A DNA stretch of 64,000 bases from Comamonadaceae bacterium (GCA_947443645.1 CANEXF010000013.1:1-64000), one strand, 5' to 3'; shown: positions 18,673 to 27,827, counted from the first letter of the stretch. Numbers and translations: made by a program. Notes: generated from the letters alone by a model not told the origin.

Positions 18673-18725
18673 GTTGTCTCCAATTTGTTTATTTATTCTT
18701 GGTCGAAATCAGCCGCACGTCGAAC

Positions 18726-18753
18726 GATTAGGCTTCTCGTTTGAAGCCTAATC
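18726..18753 (-). promoter_or_regulatory. Intercistronic 11-bp hairpin between FAH-family and DapA-family genes
   Basis: gattaggcttc (18726-18736) and gaagcctaatc (18743-18753) pair perfectly over 11 bases with a six-base loop. No T run follows on the minus strand, so it is more likely an mRNA-stability or processing element than a terminator. Confidence 0.55.
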
Positions 18754-18768
18754 GGAGACTTAAAGCAC

Positions 18769-19623
18769 TCATTCATCGACAACGCTGTTGCGCAAAATAC
18801 CGATTTTTTCTATTTCAACTTCACATACATCGCCGGCCTTCATATACAGCGGTGGTTTTCGCGCCATACCCACGCCCGCAGGCGTACCAGCGATGATGAT
18901 GTCGCCGGGCTGCAACTCCATTGCGTCTGAACATACGCTTATAAGAGTGACCACATCGAAAATCATGTCCTTGGTGTTTGCATCCTGCACAACTTGACCG
19001 TTTAGCCTGGCTTGCAGGCGCAGTCCAACGCCACCCTCGGGCAATTCATCTGCTGTGACGAGTTCAGGACCGAAGCCACCGGTACGATCGAAATTTTTAC
19101 CCATCATCCATTGGGTGGTGCGCAACTGGTAGTCGCGAATGGACCCGTCATTAAAAATCGAGTAGCCAGCGACATGGCTCAAGGCGTCTTTCTTGTCGAT
19201 ATAACGTCCAGCTTTACCGATCACGACGACCAGCTCAGCTTCGTAGTCGAAAGCAGTCGACACCTTTGGCCGGACGAGACTTTCCTCATGGGCTACCCAG
19301 GACGATTTGAAACGCTGGAAAAGAACGGGAAATTTCGGCGGATCCTTGTAGGGGCTTTCCGCAGCATGGTCGACAAAGTTCAAGCCAACTGCGATCGCCT
19401 TGGACGGCTGCAAGACCGGTGGCAGATAGGTAATTTCAGACAACGGGATGGTCTTGGCAGCTGCAGCTAGCACCAGCTTTGCTCGCGCCATACCCTCGCC
19501 TCCAAGCAATAGGAGTTCATCCACGCTATATGGAAGGCCAGCTGCCGTGAGGTCGACGACCTCGTTACCCGAACGTGCACCGAGTCGGCTTTGACCATCA
19601 TGAAGAAAGTTGAGTAATCGCAT
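18769..19623 (-). CDS. Fumarylacetoacetate hydrolase (FAH) family protein
   Basis: 284 residues. A family N-terminal cap is followed by the catalytic FAH domain: NFVDHAAES (H86, E89), the metal ligands E128 and E130 in DYEAELVVVIG, and D159 in FNDGS. Members hydrolyse acylpyruvates, hydrate 2-oxo-dienoates or decarboxylate oxaloacetate, with a divalent metal. In the operon it sits between the IclR gene and the DapA-like lyase, suggesting a 2-oxo acid or acylpyruvate intermediate. Confidence 0.87.
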   Translation of the reverse strand: MRLLNFLHDGQSRLGARSGNEVVDLTAAGLPYSVDELLLLGGEGMARAKLVLAAAAKTIPLSEITYLPPVLQPSKAIAVGLNFVDHAAESPYKDPPKFPVLFQRFKSSWVAHEESLVRPKVSTAFDYEAELVVVIGKAGRYIDKKDALSHVAGYSIFNDGSIRDYQLRTTQWMMGKNFDRTGGFGPELVTADELPEGGVGLRLQARLNGQVVQDANTKDMIFDVVTLISVCSDAMELQPGDIIIAGTPAGVGMARKPPLYMKAGDVCEVEIEKIGILRNSVVDE

Positions 19624-19673
19624 GGTTTTTTCTTTCTGAAAAAAAGGGGGGCTATCGCAGGTATTTGTGAAAT

Positions 19674-20567
19674 TCAGTTTGCGGGAGGTATCAACGTCTG
19701 CGCCACTGGCGCTTGCGAAAAACGCGCACCAATAGGCCAGATGTCACTGAGCTTGCTTACGCCCTTAAGCAAGGCCGGAGCCAGCTTCTCGAGATCTTTG
19801 GCCTGCATGCGCGTGGTGGGCGACGCAATACTGACGACCCCAACGCAGGCGCGTTCACCCGATGCAAGATTGACCATGATGGGCGCGGCAACAGCACCCA
19901 CACCGAGTTCATTTTCTTCAAAACTCAAGGCGTAGCCGGTCCTACGCGCTTGCTCAAGATCCGCCTCGATCTCGCTACGCTTTGTCTTGGAAAATTCTGT
20001 GCACTTGGCGATTCCTGTTTCCGTCAGAACAGCCCAGGCCTGTTCACGCGAAAGCGTTGCCAGCCAGGCTTTGCCTGCTGCGTGCGTGTTCAGCTGGACA
20101 TCGAGACGGTAGTTAGGGTCGATGTGCAAGGTACGGCGCTCCCCAACAAACGCGAGCACCCAGGTCACTCGCGTGCCAAATTCAACCACGCCCAAACGAA
20201 CCAGTTCGCCAGTGTCATTGGCCAGTTCGCGCAGTACGCCGCTGGACTGGTCTAGCAGTCGCGTCTGTGCGAGTTTGCGCAGACCGAGATTACTGAGCTT
20301 GTAGGTCAACATATAGCAGCCGGTAGCGTCGTCGCTGTAGACAAAACCCATGGCTTTGAGCTCGTCAATCAACCTGAGTGCGATTGCCTTGTTCACGTCC
20401 AGCCGACGGCTGATATCTGCCAAAGACCATAAGCCTTCGCCCTCGGACATGAATTCGAGCAATTGCAGGCTCCGTCGTACCGACAGAACACCACCAGTAA
20501 CACGTTGCGGCGCCTCCTTCGCGCTACCCGCACGAGGCTTTACTTTTGAAGGTGCTGGGCGAGCCAT
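19674..20567 (-). CDS. IclR-family transcriptional regulator
   Basis: 297 residues from the ATG at 20567, which overlaps the hyuB stop by one base (TGATG). A winged helix-turn-helix covers about 28-90 (SVRRSLQLLEFMSEGEGLWS) and the effector-binding domain about 105-270 (HAAGKAWLATLS is typical). It probably controls this operon in response to the substrate or an intermediate. Being encoded inside the operon, it is likely autoregulated. Confidence 0.9.
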   Translation of the reverse strand: MARPAPSKVKPRAGSAKEAPQRVTGGVLSVRRSLQLLEFMSEGEGLWSLADISRRLDVNKAIALRLIDELKAMGFVYSDDATGCYMLTYKLSNLGLRKLAQTRLLDQSSGVLRELANDTGELVRLGVVEFGTRVTWVLAFVGERRTLHIDPNYRLDVQLNTHAAGKAWLATLSREQAWAVLTETGIAKCTEFSKTKRSEIEADLEQARRTGYALSFEENELGVGAVAAPIMVNLASGERACVGVVSIASPTTRMQAKDLEKLAPALLKGVSKLSDIWPIGARFSQAPVAQTLIPPAN

Positions 20568-22489
20568 CAGCTGCAGCACCGGTCGACGAGAAGTCCTTCT
20601 GCACGGGCTTCGGCTTGCCACTCCTGGGCCTTGCGCGCTAGAGCGGCAGGCTGCAGAGTGACACGGCCAGCCGTCTTTCTGGACTTATCGCTTAACGCTT
20701 TGAGTAATTTTGCGGGGCTGGTAAACGGTTGATCCAATGGAAGTCCGTGCTTGTTCATGTGGGCACGCAACTCAGCGGTCGCCGCCCGGTCAACCTTACG
20801 ACTTACGGGATCAACCACCGCACCATACTGACTTCTGGCCGCTTCAGCAGAGACGTAACCGTTGACGACGTCGCTCTCAATTCTTTCGATCTCGCGTTCT
20901 GTTGGCTTTCCAAAGCCTCCCCCACCGCCAGATTTCAGGGTCCACGTATCGCCTTCCTTGAGCATTTGAGAAAACACCTTTCCGGTGGAATAGACAACCT
21001 CATCCTTACCTTTACGCCTGAGTGCCACCTCATTGCCCATCGCGGACAGTCCTCCAAAAAGACCCCACGGACAGCATTCGACCCGCTCGATCTGAGTGTT
21101 GAACATGATTTCCGACAGCACCCGCATTACTTGCTCAGTGCCGAGTCCACCCCGGTAAGTACCAGCCCCCCCGGAATCGCTGCGCAAGGCGTAACGCTCG
21201 ACCAATAAGGGGTATTTCGCCTCGACCTGCTCGGAAGGCCCATTGTGAGTATCACCATCGTTGATGGCGATAGTCGCGCTCATACCGTCCTGGTTGTGCT
21301 TGGCACCCCAGCCGCCGCCGATCAGCCCCCCTAGGTAAAGGAATAGTTTGTTGTCATGTGGTTGACGGCCATGCACGGAAGCAATGCACAAATCAGCGTG
21401 GTGGCCGGCAATGACTTTCGAAGGGATAGCAGTTGACAATGCGCGAAAGACGGTGTCGACGACGGTCATTGGGAAAGTCATCCACCAGCGCATCGGTGCC
21501 GGACGGGTTGCATTGATCACCTTTCCCTCAGGCAAGATGACCGTCAGCGCACGAAAGCAACCGTCATTGATCGGTAACTCAGTCGGAGCGACGAGGCATT
21601 TGAAGGCGACCTGAGCGCAGGCAATGCCGGCCGCCTCTCCCGAGTTGTAAAAGCCTTTGACCTGATCGCTCACATCCGATAGGTCGATCGTCATCTCATC
21701 GCCGCTGATGATCACCTTCACCCGAATTGGAATACGTTTACCGTGCGCGACACCATCGTCATCCATAAAGGATTCTGCGAAGTACACACCATCAGGCATT
21801 TCGCTAAGCGCCGCGCGGGAAGCGGCATCGCTTTGTTCGAAAATCTGGTTGATCGCGTCAACGACCGTCTGCTTGCCATACTTGCGCAACATATCCATCA
21901 CCCGCTTTTCGCCGGTCTTGACCGCTGCGATCTGCGCCCTCAAGTCGCCCATGGCGCGCTCAGGGATGCGAACGTTCATCTCGATGATTCGAAAAACATC
22001 GTCGTTGGGAACGCCTTTACGATAGATCTTTACGATAGGCATCTGCAAGCCTTCGGAATAGATGTCAAAAGTCATGCCATCCAGCGTGCCGCCAATGTCC
22101 TGCCAATGCGCCATACAAGCTGAAAATCCAACAATTTCACCTTCAAAAAAGACCGGCACCGCGAACGTCATATGGTTCAAATGGCTTCCGGTGATGTAGG
22201 CGTCGTTGGTCAGAAGCACGTCACCTTCTTCAAGCTGGTCATAACCAAACTGCGCGATCATCCTTTTTACAGTGTTGCTCATCCCACGGATGAACATGGG
22301 CAGTCCGATACCAATTGAGACAGTGTTACCTTCACGATCAAAAATTCCAACCGTGAAGTCAAGCGCCTCATAGATGATCATGTTGTAGGCGGTGCGCATG
22401 AGGTTGGACTTCATCTCCTCGGTAGTTGCAACCATTCCGTTTCGGATGATCTCGGTAATAACAGCGTTCTGTCGAGGTAAAGCCTGCAT
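20567..22489 (-). CDS. hyuB: Hydantoinase B / oxoprolinase-family subunit
   Basis: 640 residues from the ATG at 22489 (GAGGGA six bases upstream). It is a single hydantoinase B domain beginning around VITEIIRNGMVATTEEMKSN, with GGGWGAKHNQDGMSA and a Gly-rich GGGGGFGKP near the C-terminus. An alternative ATG at 22513 overlaps the hyuA stop and would add eight residues. HyuA-HyuB pairs open cyclic amides with ATP (N-methylhydantoin, 5-oxoproline, caprolactam), or carboxylate acetone-type ketones. Which applies here is unknown. Confidence 0.9.
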   Translation of the reverse strand: MQALPRQNAVITEIIRNGMVATTEEMKSNLMRTAYNMIIYEALDFTVGIFDREGNTVSIGIGLPMFIRGMSNTVKRMIAQFGYDQLEEGDVLLTNDAYITGSHLNHMTFAVPVFFEGEIVGFSACMAHWQDIGGTLDGMTFDIYSEGLQMPIVKIYRKGVPNDDVFRIIEMNVRIPERAMGDLRAQIAAVKTGEKRVMDMLRKYGKQTVVDAINQIFEQSDAASRAALSEMPDGVYFAESFMDDDGVAHGKRIPIRVKVIISGDEMTIDLSDVSDQVKGFYNSGEAAGIACAQVAFKCLVAPTELPINDGCFRALTVILPEGKVINATRPAPMRWWMTFPMTVVDTVFRALSTAIPSKVIAGHHADLCIASVHGRQPHDNKLFLYLGGLIGGGWGAKHNQDGMSATIAINDGDTHNGPSEQVEAKYPLLVERYALRSDSGGAGTYRGGLGTEQVMRVLSEIMFNTQIERVECCPWGLFGGLSAMGNEVALRRKGKDEVVYSTGKVFSQMLKEGDTWTLKSGGGGGFGKPTEREIERIESDVVNGYVSAEAARSQYGAVVDPVSRKVDRAATAELRAHMNKHGLPLDQPFTSPAKLLKALSDKSRKTAGRVTLQPAALARKAQEWQAEARAEGLLVDRCCS

Positions 22490-22505
22490 TTTTTGTCCCT
22501 CAGTT

Positions 22506-24578
22506 TTAGTCATTCGCCACCTCAATGACCAAGTTGCCAAATTTATCAACGGTTAGTTCATCACCAGGAAATATCACAGTAGTCGACGCGTATTCTTCGA
22601 CCAGCGCCGGACCGCTTATCTGGTTTCCCCAGCGCAAATCCTGACGCTGGTAAACACGAGCGTCCTGCCAGCCATCTGTTGCGGTGAAATACACCGGCCG
22701 CATGCCTGGTACAGCTTCGGGCTGAGCGTTTCCAAGCGTCAGTTCTGCAACGGACGGCTTGGGCATATCGCCGGATACCGAGGTACGGATACTCACGATC
22801 TCGGCACGCTCGTTCTCAGAGCAATAACCGTAACGCTTCAGATGAACCGCGTCAAACAAGCGCTTGATGTGCAAAATATCGCGTGCGTTGAAAACATCAA
22901 CCGGAATTTCGACCGATACGGCATGCTCCTGCCCAACATAGCGCATGTCGAGACCCCGCTCAACCTTGATCTCACCAACCTTCACCGCAGCGCGACGAAT
23001 CTCATCTTCGCCTTTAGCCTCCATCGCCTGGTAGAGATCATTCACCTCCGAAAAATCAAACGCTTCGAGCGAGGTAAAACGTGTACGAACATAGTCACGA
23101 CGCAAGTCAGCAACCAACATGCCGTATGCCGAAAAATGACCTGGTGCATTGGGAATAATCACGCGGGGCATCTGCAACTCGCGCGCGACCAGTACGGCAT
23201 GCAAGGGGCCGGCTCCACCAAAAGCGACCATTGGGAAATCGCGCGCGTCAAGGCCGCGTTCGGTCGTCACCCGTTGTACAACGTTCGACATGGTGACCGC
23301 AGCGATTCGTATGATGCCCTCTGCTGCCGCTTCCACCGACAGGCCAAGCCTGTCGCCGATGCGCTCCTGCATAGCCTTGCGAGCCGCGACGGCGTCCAAG
23401 CGCATATCGCCGCCAAGGAAGCGGCTCTCGGACAGGCGACCAAGAATCAGATTTGCATCGGTCACTGTGGGCTCTTTACCTCCCAGGCCATAGCAGACGG
23501 GGCCAGGCACAGAGCCGGCGCTTTGAGGGCCAACGCGCAGAGAATTGCCCGCAGCCAAGCGCGCAATGCTCCCGCCGCCAGTTCCCACTTCCTGTATGTC
23601 GATCATCGGTATCTGCACCGGCAGACCTTCTGAATAGCCACCGATCATCGAGTTCGATGTCATCAAAACATTGCCGTCCAATATCACGCCAGACTTTGCG
23701 GTGGTACCACCCATGTCAAAAGCAATGGCGTCGCGTATCCCTATGGACCGACACAACTCCCGCGTTCCAATCACGCCTGCCGCAGGCCCAGACTCCAACA
23801 TGCGAATACATTCTCTTTGCGCACTGTCTACGTCGTAGAGTCCGCCGGTCGACTGCACGATAAGAAAGCCACCGCCAAAATTCTTTTCTTCCAGATGTTC
23901 TACGATTTCCCGAAGGTAGCTCCGCACCCGAGGACCGACGTATGCGTTGGCAGCAACGGTACTTGTGCGTTCGTACTCGCGATATTCCTGAGACAGTTCA
24001 TGCGATGCAGTGATATACATCGCAGGAAAGCGCTTTTCAAAAAACTGCTTAGCGCGGATTTCGTGCTCGGCGTTTCGATAGGAGTGCATGAACATGATTG
24101 CAAGCGCCTCGACGTTCTCCGACTCCAGCTTGTCAGCGATTTCCGTCAGCTCTTCGTCTGACAAGGGCTTGAGTACTTCACCAGAACCGTAGAGCCGCTC
24201 GTCCACCTCGAAGCGCAAAGCTCGATCAATCAGCGGCTTGTGCTTCTGGAAAAATAAGTTGTAAGCCTCAGGCCGATTAATCCGTCCGATCTCGTATATA
24301 TCCCGAAACCCTCGCGTAGTCACTAACGCCGTGCGTGCGCCGCTGCGCTCAAGCAGGGTATTGATGGCCGTTGTGGTGCCATGCAAAAATAGATTAGCCT
24401 GATCGAAGCTTGCGCCAGCTTTTTCAACACCATCGTTGATTCCATCTATAAGATGTGCAGGTGTTGTTAAGCACTTACCAAGTTTTATGATGCCGGTTCG
24501 CTCGTCAAAGATTGCTATATCTGTGAATGTCCCGCCTACATCTGCGGCGATGCGCGAGTCGGCATGTAGTGTTTGCAC
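22506..24578 (-). CDS. hyuA: Hydantoinase A / oxoprolinase-family ATP-dependent subunit
   Basis: 690 residues from a GTG at 24578; the phosphate-binding motif AADVGGTFTDIAIFDERTG begins about residue 11, so the start cannot lie much further in. A second phosphate motif AFDMGGTTAKSG and FGGAGPLHAVLVARELQMP mark the acetate-kinase-like fold. It phosphorylates or activates the substrate for HyuB. First gene of the 11.4-kb operon. The length suits the two-subunit enzymes rather than the fused eukaryotic oxoprolinase. Confidence 0.9.
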   Translation of the reverse strand: MQTLHADSRIAADVGGTFTDIAIFDERTGIIKLGKCLTTPAHLIDGINDGVEKAGASFDQANLFLHGTTTAINTLLERSGARTALVTTRGFRDIYEIGRINRPEAYNLFFQKHKPLIDRALRFEVDERLYGSGEVLKPLSDEELTEIADKLESENVEALAIMFMHSYRNAEHEIRAKQFFEKRFPAMYITASHELSQEYREYERTSTVAANAYVGPRVRSYLREIVEHLEEKNFGGGFLIVQSTGGLYDVDSAQRECIRMLESGPAAGVIGTRELCRSIGIRDAIAFDMGGTTAKSGVILDGNVLMTSNSMIGGYSEGLPVQIPMIDIQEVGTGGGSIARLAAGNSLRVGPQSAGSVPGPVCYGLGGKEPTVTDANLILGRLSESRFLGGDMRLDAVAARKAMQERIGDRLGLSVEAAAEGIIRIAAVTMSNVVQRVTTERGLDARDFPMVAFGGAGPLHAVLVARELQMPRVIIPNAPGHFSAYGMLVADLRRDYVRTRFTSLEAFDFSEVNDLYQAMEAKGEDEIRRAAVKVGEIKVERGLDMRYVGQEHAVSVEIPVDVFNARDILHIKRLFDAVHLKRYGYCSENERAEIVSIRTSVSGDMPKPSVAELTLGNAQPEAVPGMRPVYFTATDGWQDARVYQRQDLRWGNQISGPALVEEYASTTVIFPGDELTVDKFGNLVIEVAND

Positions 24579-24631
24579 TATCGTGTCTCCTGTCTATCTT
24601 GTAGTTATCAGACTGACTGATGAATTTATTG

Positions 24632-24644
24632 GTAACGGCGTTAC
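24632..24644. promoter_or_regulatory. Palindrome upstream of hyuA, candidate operator
   Basis: gtaac-ggc-gttac is a perfect 5-3-5 inverted repeat about 55 bases upstream of the hyuA start. IclR-family operators are short palindromes in such positions; assignment to the operon's IclR protein is inferred. Confidence 0.4.
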
Positions 24645-25489
24645 TTAAATCGAATATTAGTCAACTATTCGCATCGTTAACACGAGTACTTACCCTTGTG
24701 CACTCGAGTCTGCAAGGTCGCTTTCAAAATTTTTAAGCCGCACAGCCTTTCACAATAAGCCGAAAAAATATCCAAAAAATTAAGCTAATGCGTGGATTTT
24801 CGTTTGATGAGAAAGGGTCATCTGGTCAAGACAAGTAGCGTCTTCAAGACATAGATTGCGTTTTCGCTCAAGTAAGCTGAACTGGCGCCAAGCTCGAAAC
24901 AATCCCAAGCGCGACCGCAAGTTCGCCCAAGTAGCTGACTTGTCAAGCACTATTTGCGGCATATAAAGCACATCATTTTTTGCCAACGCGGCTGCAGCAG
25001 GACAAGGCGAAAACGACAGTCTTCTTCGGGAACGTAGCCAAAACTGTTGAGAAGGGTCTGCAAGATCTCGGTAAATCCTTCGCTGCCATAAGGCGACGGC
25101 TTGAGAAGGAAACCGGACGCAGTTCAGTCTGCGCGCAGCATGAAATGGTCTGGAGGATCGATTGCACGCCATATGCCAAAGCGGCACGCTGTGTTCACAA
25201 CAAACCTGTCAGAGACCAACCGAGCAGAAGAACTCCGCCTCAGCACCAAGCTCTTGCGCCAGTGTTCCATGATGAAAATATCAGAAGGCCTAGGCAAGAT
25301 GGTACTTGGCCAAACTTTTGGAAGTGCGTCTTTTACAGTCCCAACCGCTGCAGGCAAGAAACGCGAGCACTATGAATTAGCGGCTGCATTATTTTGGCTC
25401 GCTTGCGCGAACTAAAAGACGGGACAACGGACAAAGCCCGTAGAGCCGGAGACGCTCTGAACCCGAAACTGCTTACAAACCCCAGAAAC

Positions 25490-25519
25490 AAAAAAGCCCC
25501 GCTGTTGTGAAGCGAGGCT
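25490..25519 (-). terminator. Intrinsic terminator downstream of tRNA-His
   Basis: agccccgct (25495-25503) pairs with agcgaggct (25511-25519) including one G-U pair, followed on the minus strand by a T run. It ends the ppiD/tRNA-His side transcript before the decayed stretch. Confidence 0.8.
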
Positions 25520-25536
25520 AAGTTGTAGATTTTATC

Positions 25537-25612
25537 TGGGGTGGCTGATGGGGCTCGAACCCACGACAACAGGAATCACAATCCTGGACTCTACCAACTG
25601 AGCTACAGCCAC
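25537..25612 (-). tRNA. tRNA-His (anticodon GTG)
   Basis: A full cloverleaf with acceptor stem GTGGCTG/CAGCCAC, discriminator C, encoded CCA, the D-arm tagctcagttggtagag, anticodon loop ttGTGat and the T-arm with gttcgagcc. The base at 25613 provides the extra 5' G that histidine tRNAs need to pair with discriminator C73. The 3' end points toward the A/T-richer operon region. Confidence 0.95.
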
Positions 25613-25664
25613 CGTAGAGTGCTGATTATAGCGGCTAGATTCGCTATAAGCGGCGCTTTAAAAA

Positions 25665-27602
25665 TTACTGTGTGACACCGCCGCCTGTCGCGGCACGGCC
25701 AGACACGGGTTTGGCGACTTTTATCTCTGCCTTGAAGCGCTCTTTCAGAGTGTTGTAGTAGGCCAGGCTTTCTGCCGATGTCCACCACTGCGCGTACTGA
25801 GCGCGTTCCTGCGCGGCTGCGGCTTCGGGGTGGGCCTCACGGGGCATCACCTTGAGAACCTTGACGATCGCGTAACCCTGGGCACCCAGATCCACGCCGC
25901 TGAAGGCCGGCAAGGCAGTAGTGTCCGTGCGCAGCGCTGCATCGACGACTGGCGCGGGCTGCTTCTGGGTCTGGTCACGGGACACCACAAGGGTCTCGGA
26001 CAGTAGCGCTGAGGCAGCTGCAGCCTTCCAGGCAGCAAGCTTGGCGATGCCGTCCTTGCGGGCTTCCTCGGCAGCATGCGTGGCCAGCCAGCGTTGGCGA
26101 ACGATCTCCCGGACATCGGCAAGCGGCCGCGTGCGTGCGGGGGTGTACTGCGTGATGCGGCCAGAAATCAGCTGATTCGGAGCGACTTCAACAGCTTCGG
26201 TATTGCGCTTTTTCTCTATGGCATCGACTGAAAAAAGTGCATTCAAAAACTTGGGACTGGCCAATGCGCCTGACACGCCGGCTGCGGCCTGGCGCGTAAC
26301 ACCGCTTGCGGTTTTAAGTTCCAGCTTCAAGCGCTCGGCAATTGGCTTGAGGCTGTCAGCCTGCTCATAGACACCGTTGCTAAACAGCTCGGCAGTTTCA
26401 GCAAACTTCTTTTGTGCCTGCTGTTTTTTCACGTCGGACTCGAGCTCGGCCTTCATCTCTTCGAAACTGCGCTGCTTTGGCGTTTTGATGTCGGTCAGCT
26501 TGATGATGTGGTAGCCGAACTCAGACTCCACCACGTCGCTGATGTCACCTTTTTTCATGGCGAAAGCGGCATCTGCGAAAGCTTTGACCATGGCACCGCG
26601 CGCAAAAAAGTCAAGGTCGCCGCCATTGGGGGCTGAACCCGGGTCTTGCGAATTCTTGCGGGCCACATCGGCAAACGACTCGGGTGACTTTTTGACCAAT
26701 GCCAACAGCTCAGCCGCCTTGGCCTTGGCTTTTTGCCGGTCGGCTTCAGGCGCGGTTTTGGGCGACGCGATCAGGATATGGCTGGCGCGCCGCTCTTCGG
26801 CACCGCTCAGACGCTCGGTGTTTTGCTCGTAATAGGCTTTCAAATCTGCGTCACTGACGGTGATGCCTTTTTTGACCGCATCCATGTCGAGCACAACAAA
26901 CTCAATGCTGGCCTGCTCAGGTGCCTGGAACAGGTTTTCATTGGCTTTGTAAAACTGTTCAAGATCCGCATCCGTGGGCTTGAGTTTGGCGGCGTAATCA
27001 GCGCTTGAAAACCGTGCGATCTGAATCTCGCGCTTTTCAAAGTAAGCATTGAGTGCCGTGTCAGCAGCCAGCCGGGAAGAAAAACCACTGGCACCCACGC
27101 CCATCAATACCTGGCGGTTTGAAAGGTCAGAGCGCACATTGGCCTCGAACATCTCGGGGCTCAAACCCTGGCTGCCCAGCATCTGGCGATAGCGCTCCAT
27201 GTCGAGCGTTCCGTCAGCACGACGCAGTTGTGCAATGTCAGGGTTGTCATGCAGTTCGCGCGCCAGACGCTGGTCGCTGATGCCAAGCTTGAGCTTGTTG
27301 GCAGCAGCTGCGAGCACGCGGTCACGCACCAGACGCTCCAGCGTGGCGTAGCGTGCTTCAGGCGAGTCCAGAAGCTTGGGGTCAAGCGTTGGCATCGAGG
27401 CCCGCAGTCTGTCGATTTCACGAAGATGCGCTCTGTCCCATTCGGTCTGGATAATGTCCTGACCATCGACCTTGGCAACCACTGCGCCTTTGTCCTTGGA
27501 GCGGTTGTAGCCGTCCAGCCCAAACAGGATGAAGGACGGAACAATCAACAGGAACAAAAAGCCCATCGTGATCTTGGTGTGCTTGCGAATGAAATCAAAC
27601 AT
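25665..27602 (-). CDS. ppiD: Periplasmic folding chaperone / peptidyl-prolyl isomerase PpiD
   Basis: 645 residues. An N-terminal membrane anchor (about 13-30), a SurA_N-like chaperone region (about 35-190), a parvulin rotamase domain (about 271-371, RRASHILIA to EFGYHIIKL) and a C-terminal domain. PpiD is tethered to the inner membrane at the Sec exit and helps new periplasmic and outer-membrane proteins fold. It lies between tRNA-Val and tRNA-His, near the HU gene, an arrangement like the hupB-ppiD linkage of E. coli. Confidence 0.93.
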   Translation of the reverse strand: MFDFIRKHTKITMGFLFLLIVPSFILFGLDGYNRSKDKGAVVAKVDGQDIIQTEWDRAHLREIDRLRASMPTLDPKLLDSPEARYATLERLVRDRVLAAAANKLKLGISDQRLARELHDNPDIAQLRRADGTLDMERYRQMLGSQGLSPEMFEANVRSDLSNRQVLMGVGASGFSSRLAADTALNAYFEKREIQIARFSSADYAAKLKPTDADLEQFYKANENLFQAPEQASIEFVVLDMDAVKKGITVSDADLKAYYEQNTERLSGAEERRASHILIASPKTAPEADRQKAKAKAAELLALVKKSPESFADVARKNSQDPGSAPNGGDLDFFARGAMVKAFADAAFAMKKGDISDVVESEFGYHIIKLTDIKTPKQRSFEEMKAELESDVKKQQAQKKFAETAELFSNGVYEQADSLKPIAERLKLELKTASGVTRQAAAGVSGALASPKFLNALFSVDAIEKKRNTEAVEVAPNQLISGRITQYTPARTRPLADVREIVRQRWLATHAAEEARKDGIAKLAAWKAAAASALLSETLVVSRDQTQKQPAPVVDAALRTDTTALPAFSGVDLGAQGYAIVKVLKVMPREAHPEAAAAQERAQYAQWWTSAESLAYYNTLKERFKAEIKVAKPVSGRAATGGGVTQ

Positions 27603-27673
27603 CTCGAATTTCCTGTACCGCCGACAAGGGGCAAAAACAAAAGACCATCACTAAAACCCAAAGTGAAAATCAC

Positions 27674-27708
27674 TAAAAAAAAAGGCGAACCATGTGTTCG
27701 CCTTTTTT
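27674..27708. terminator. Intrinsic terminator between tRNA-Val and ppiD
   Basis: aaaaaaggcgaac and gttcgcctttttt form a 13-base stem with a five-base loop at about 27678-27708, with A and T runs on both sides. It ends the tRNA-Val transcript on the minus strand. Confidence 0.85.
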
Positions 27709-27725
27709 CGGATTGTCCTAGTTCG

Positions 27726-27801
27726 TGGTGGGTGCTGACGGGCTCGAACCGCCGACCTACGCCGTGTAAGGGCGCTGCTCTACCAACTGAGCTAAGCACC
27801 C
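27726..27801 (-). tRNA. tRNA-Val (anticodon TAC)
   Basis: Acceptor stem GGGTGCT/AGCACCC, discriminator A and encoded CCA; D-arm tagctcagttggtagag; anticodon stem GCGCC/GGCGT (one G-U pair) with loop CTTACAC giving anticodon TAC; T-arm ggttcgagcc. Confidence 0.95.
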
Positions 27802-27827
27802 CACCTTAAACTTTTAAATCATTTGCA

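Larger units (their letters stand above)
24579..25536. other. Gene-free stretch: hyuA promoter region and apparently decayed sequence
   Basis: About 950 bases without a convincing gene. The part next to hyuA is A/T-rich and should hold the operon promoter; gtaacggcgttac at 24632-24644 is a palindrome that could be an operator. Between about 24780 and 25430 short open frames on both strands lack recognisable motifs, ribosome sites and codon bias. Minus-strand frames show protein-like fragments interrupted by stops and frame changes, as in a degraded gene. I could not name a family. Confidence 0.5.

Noticed and set aside
24780-25187. 135-codon minus-strand open frame in the gap after hyuA
   Set aside because: No domain, ribosome site or codon bias. 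Neighbouring frames look equally protein-like in pieces, so it is better described as part of a decayed region.
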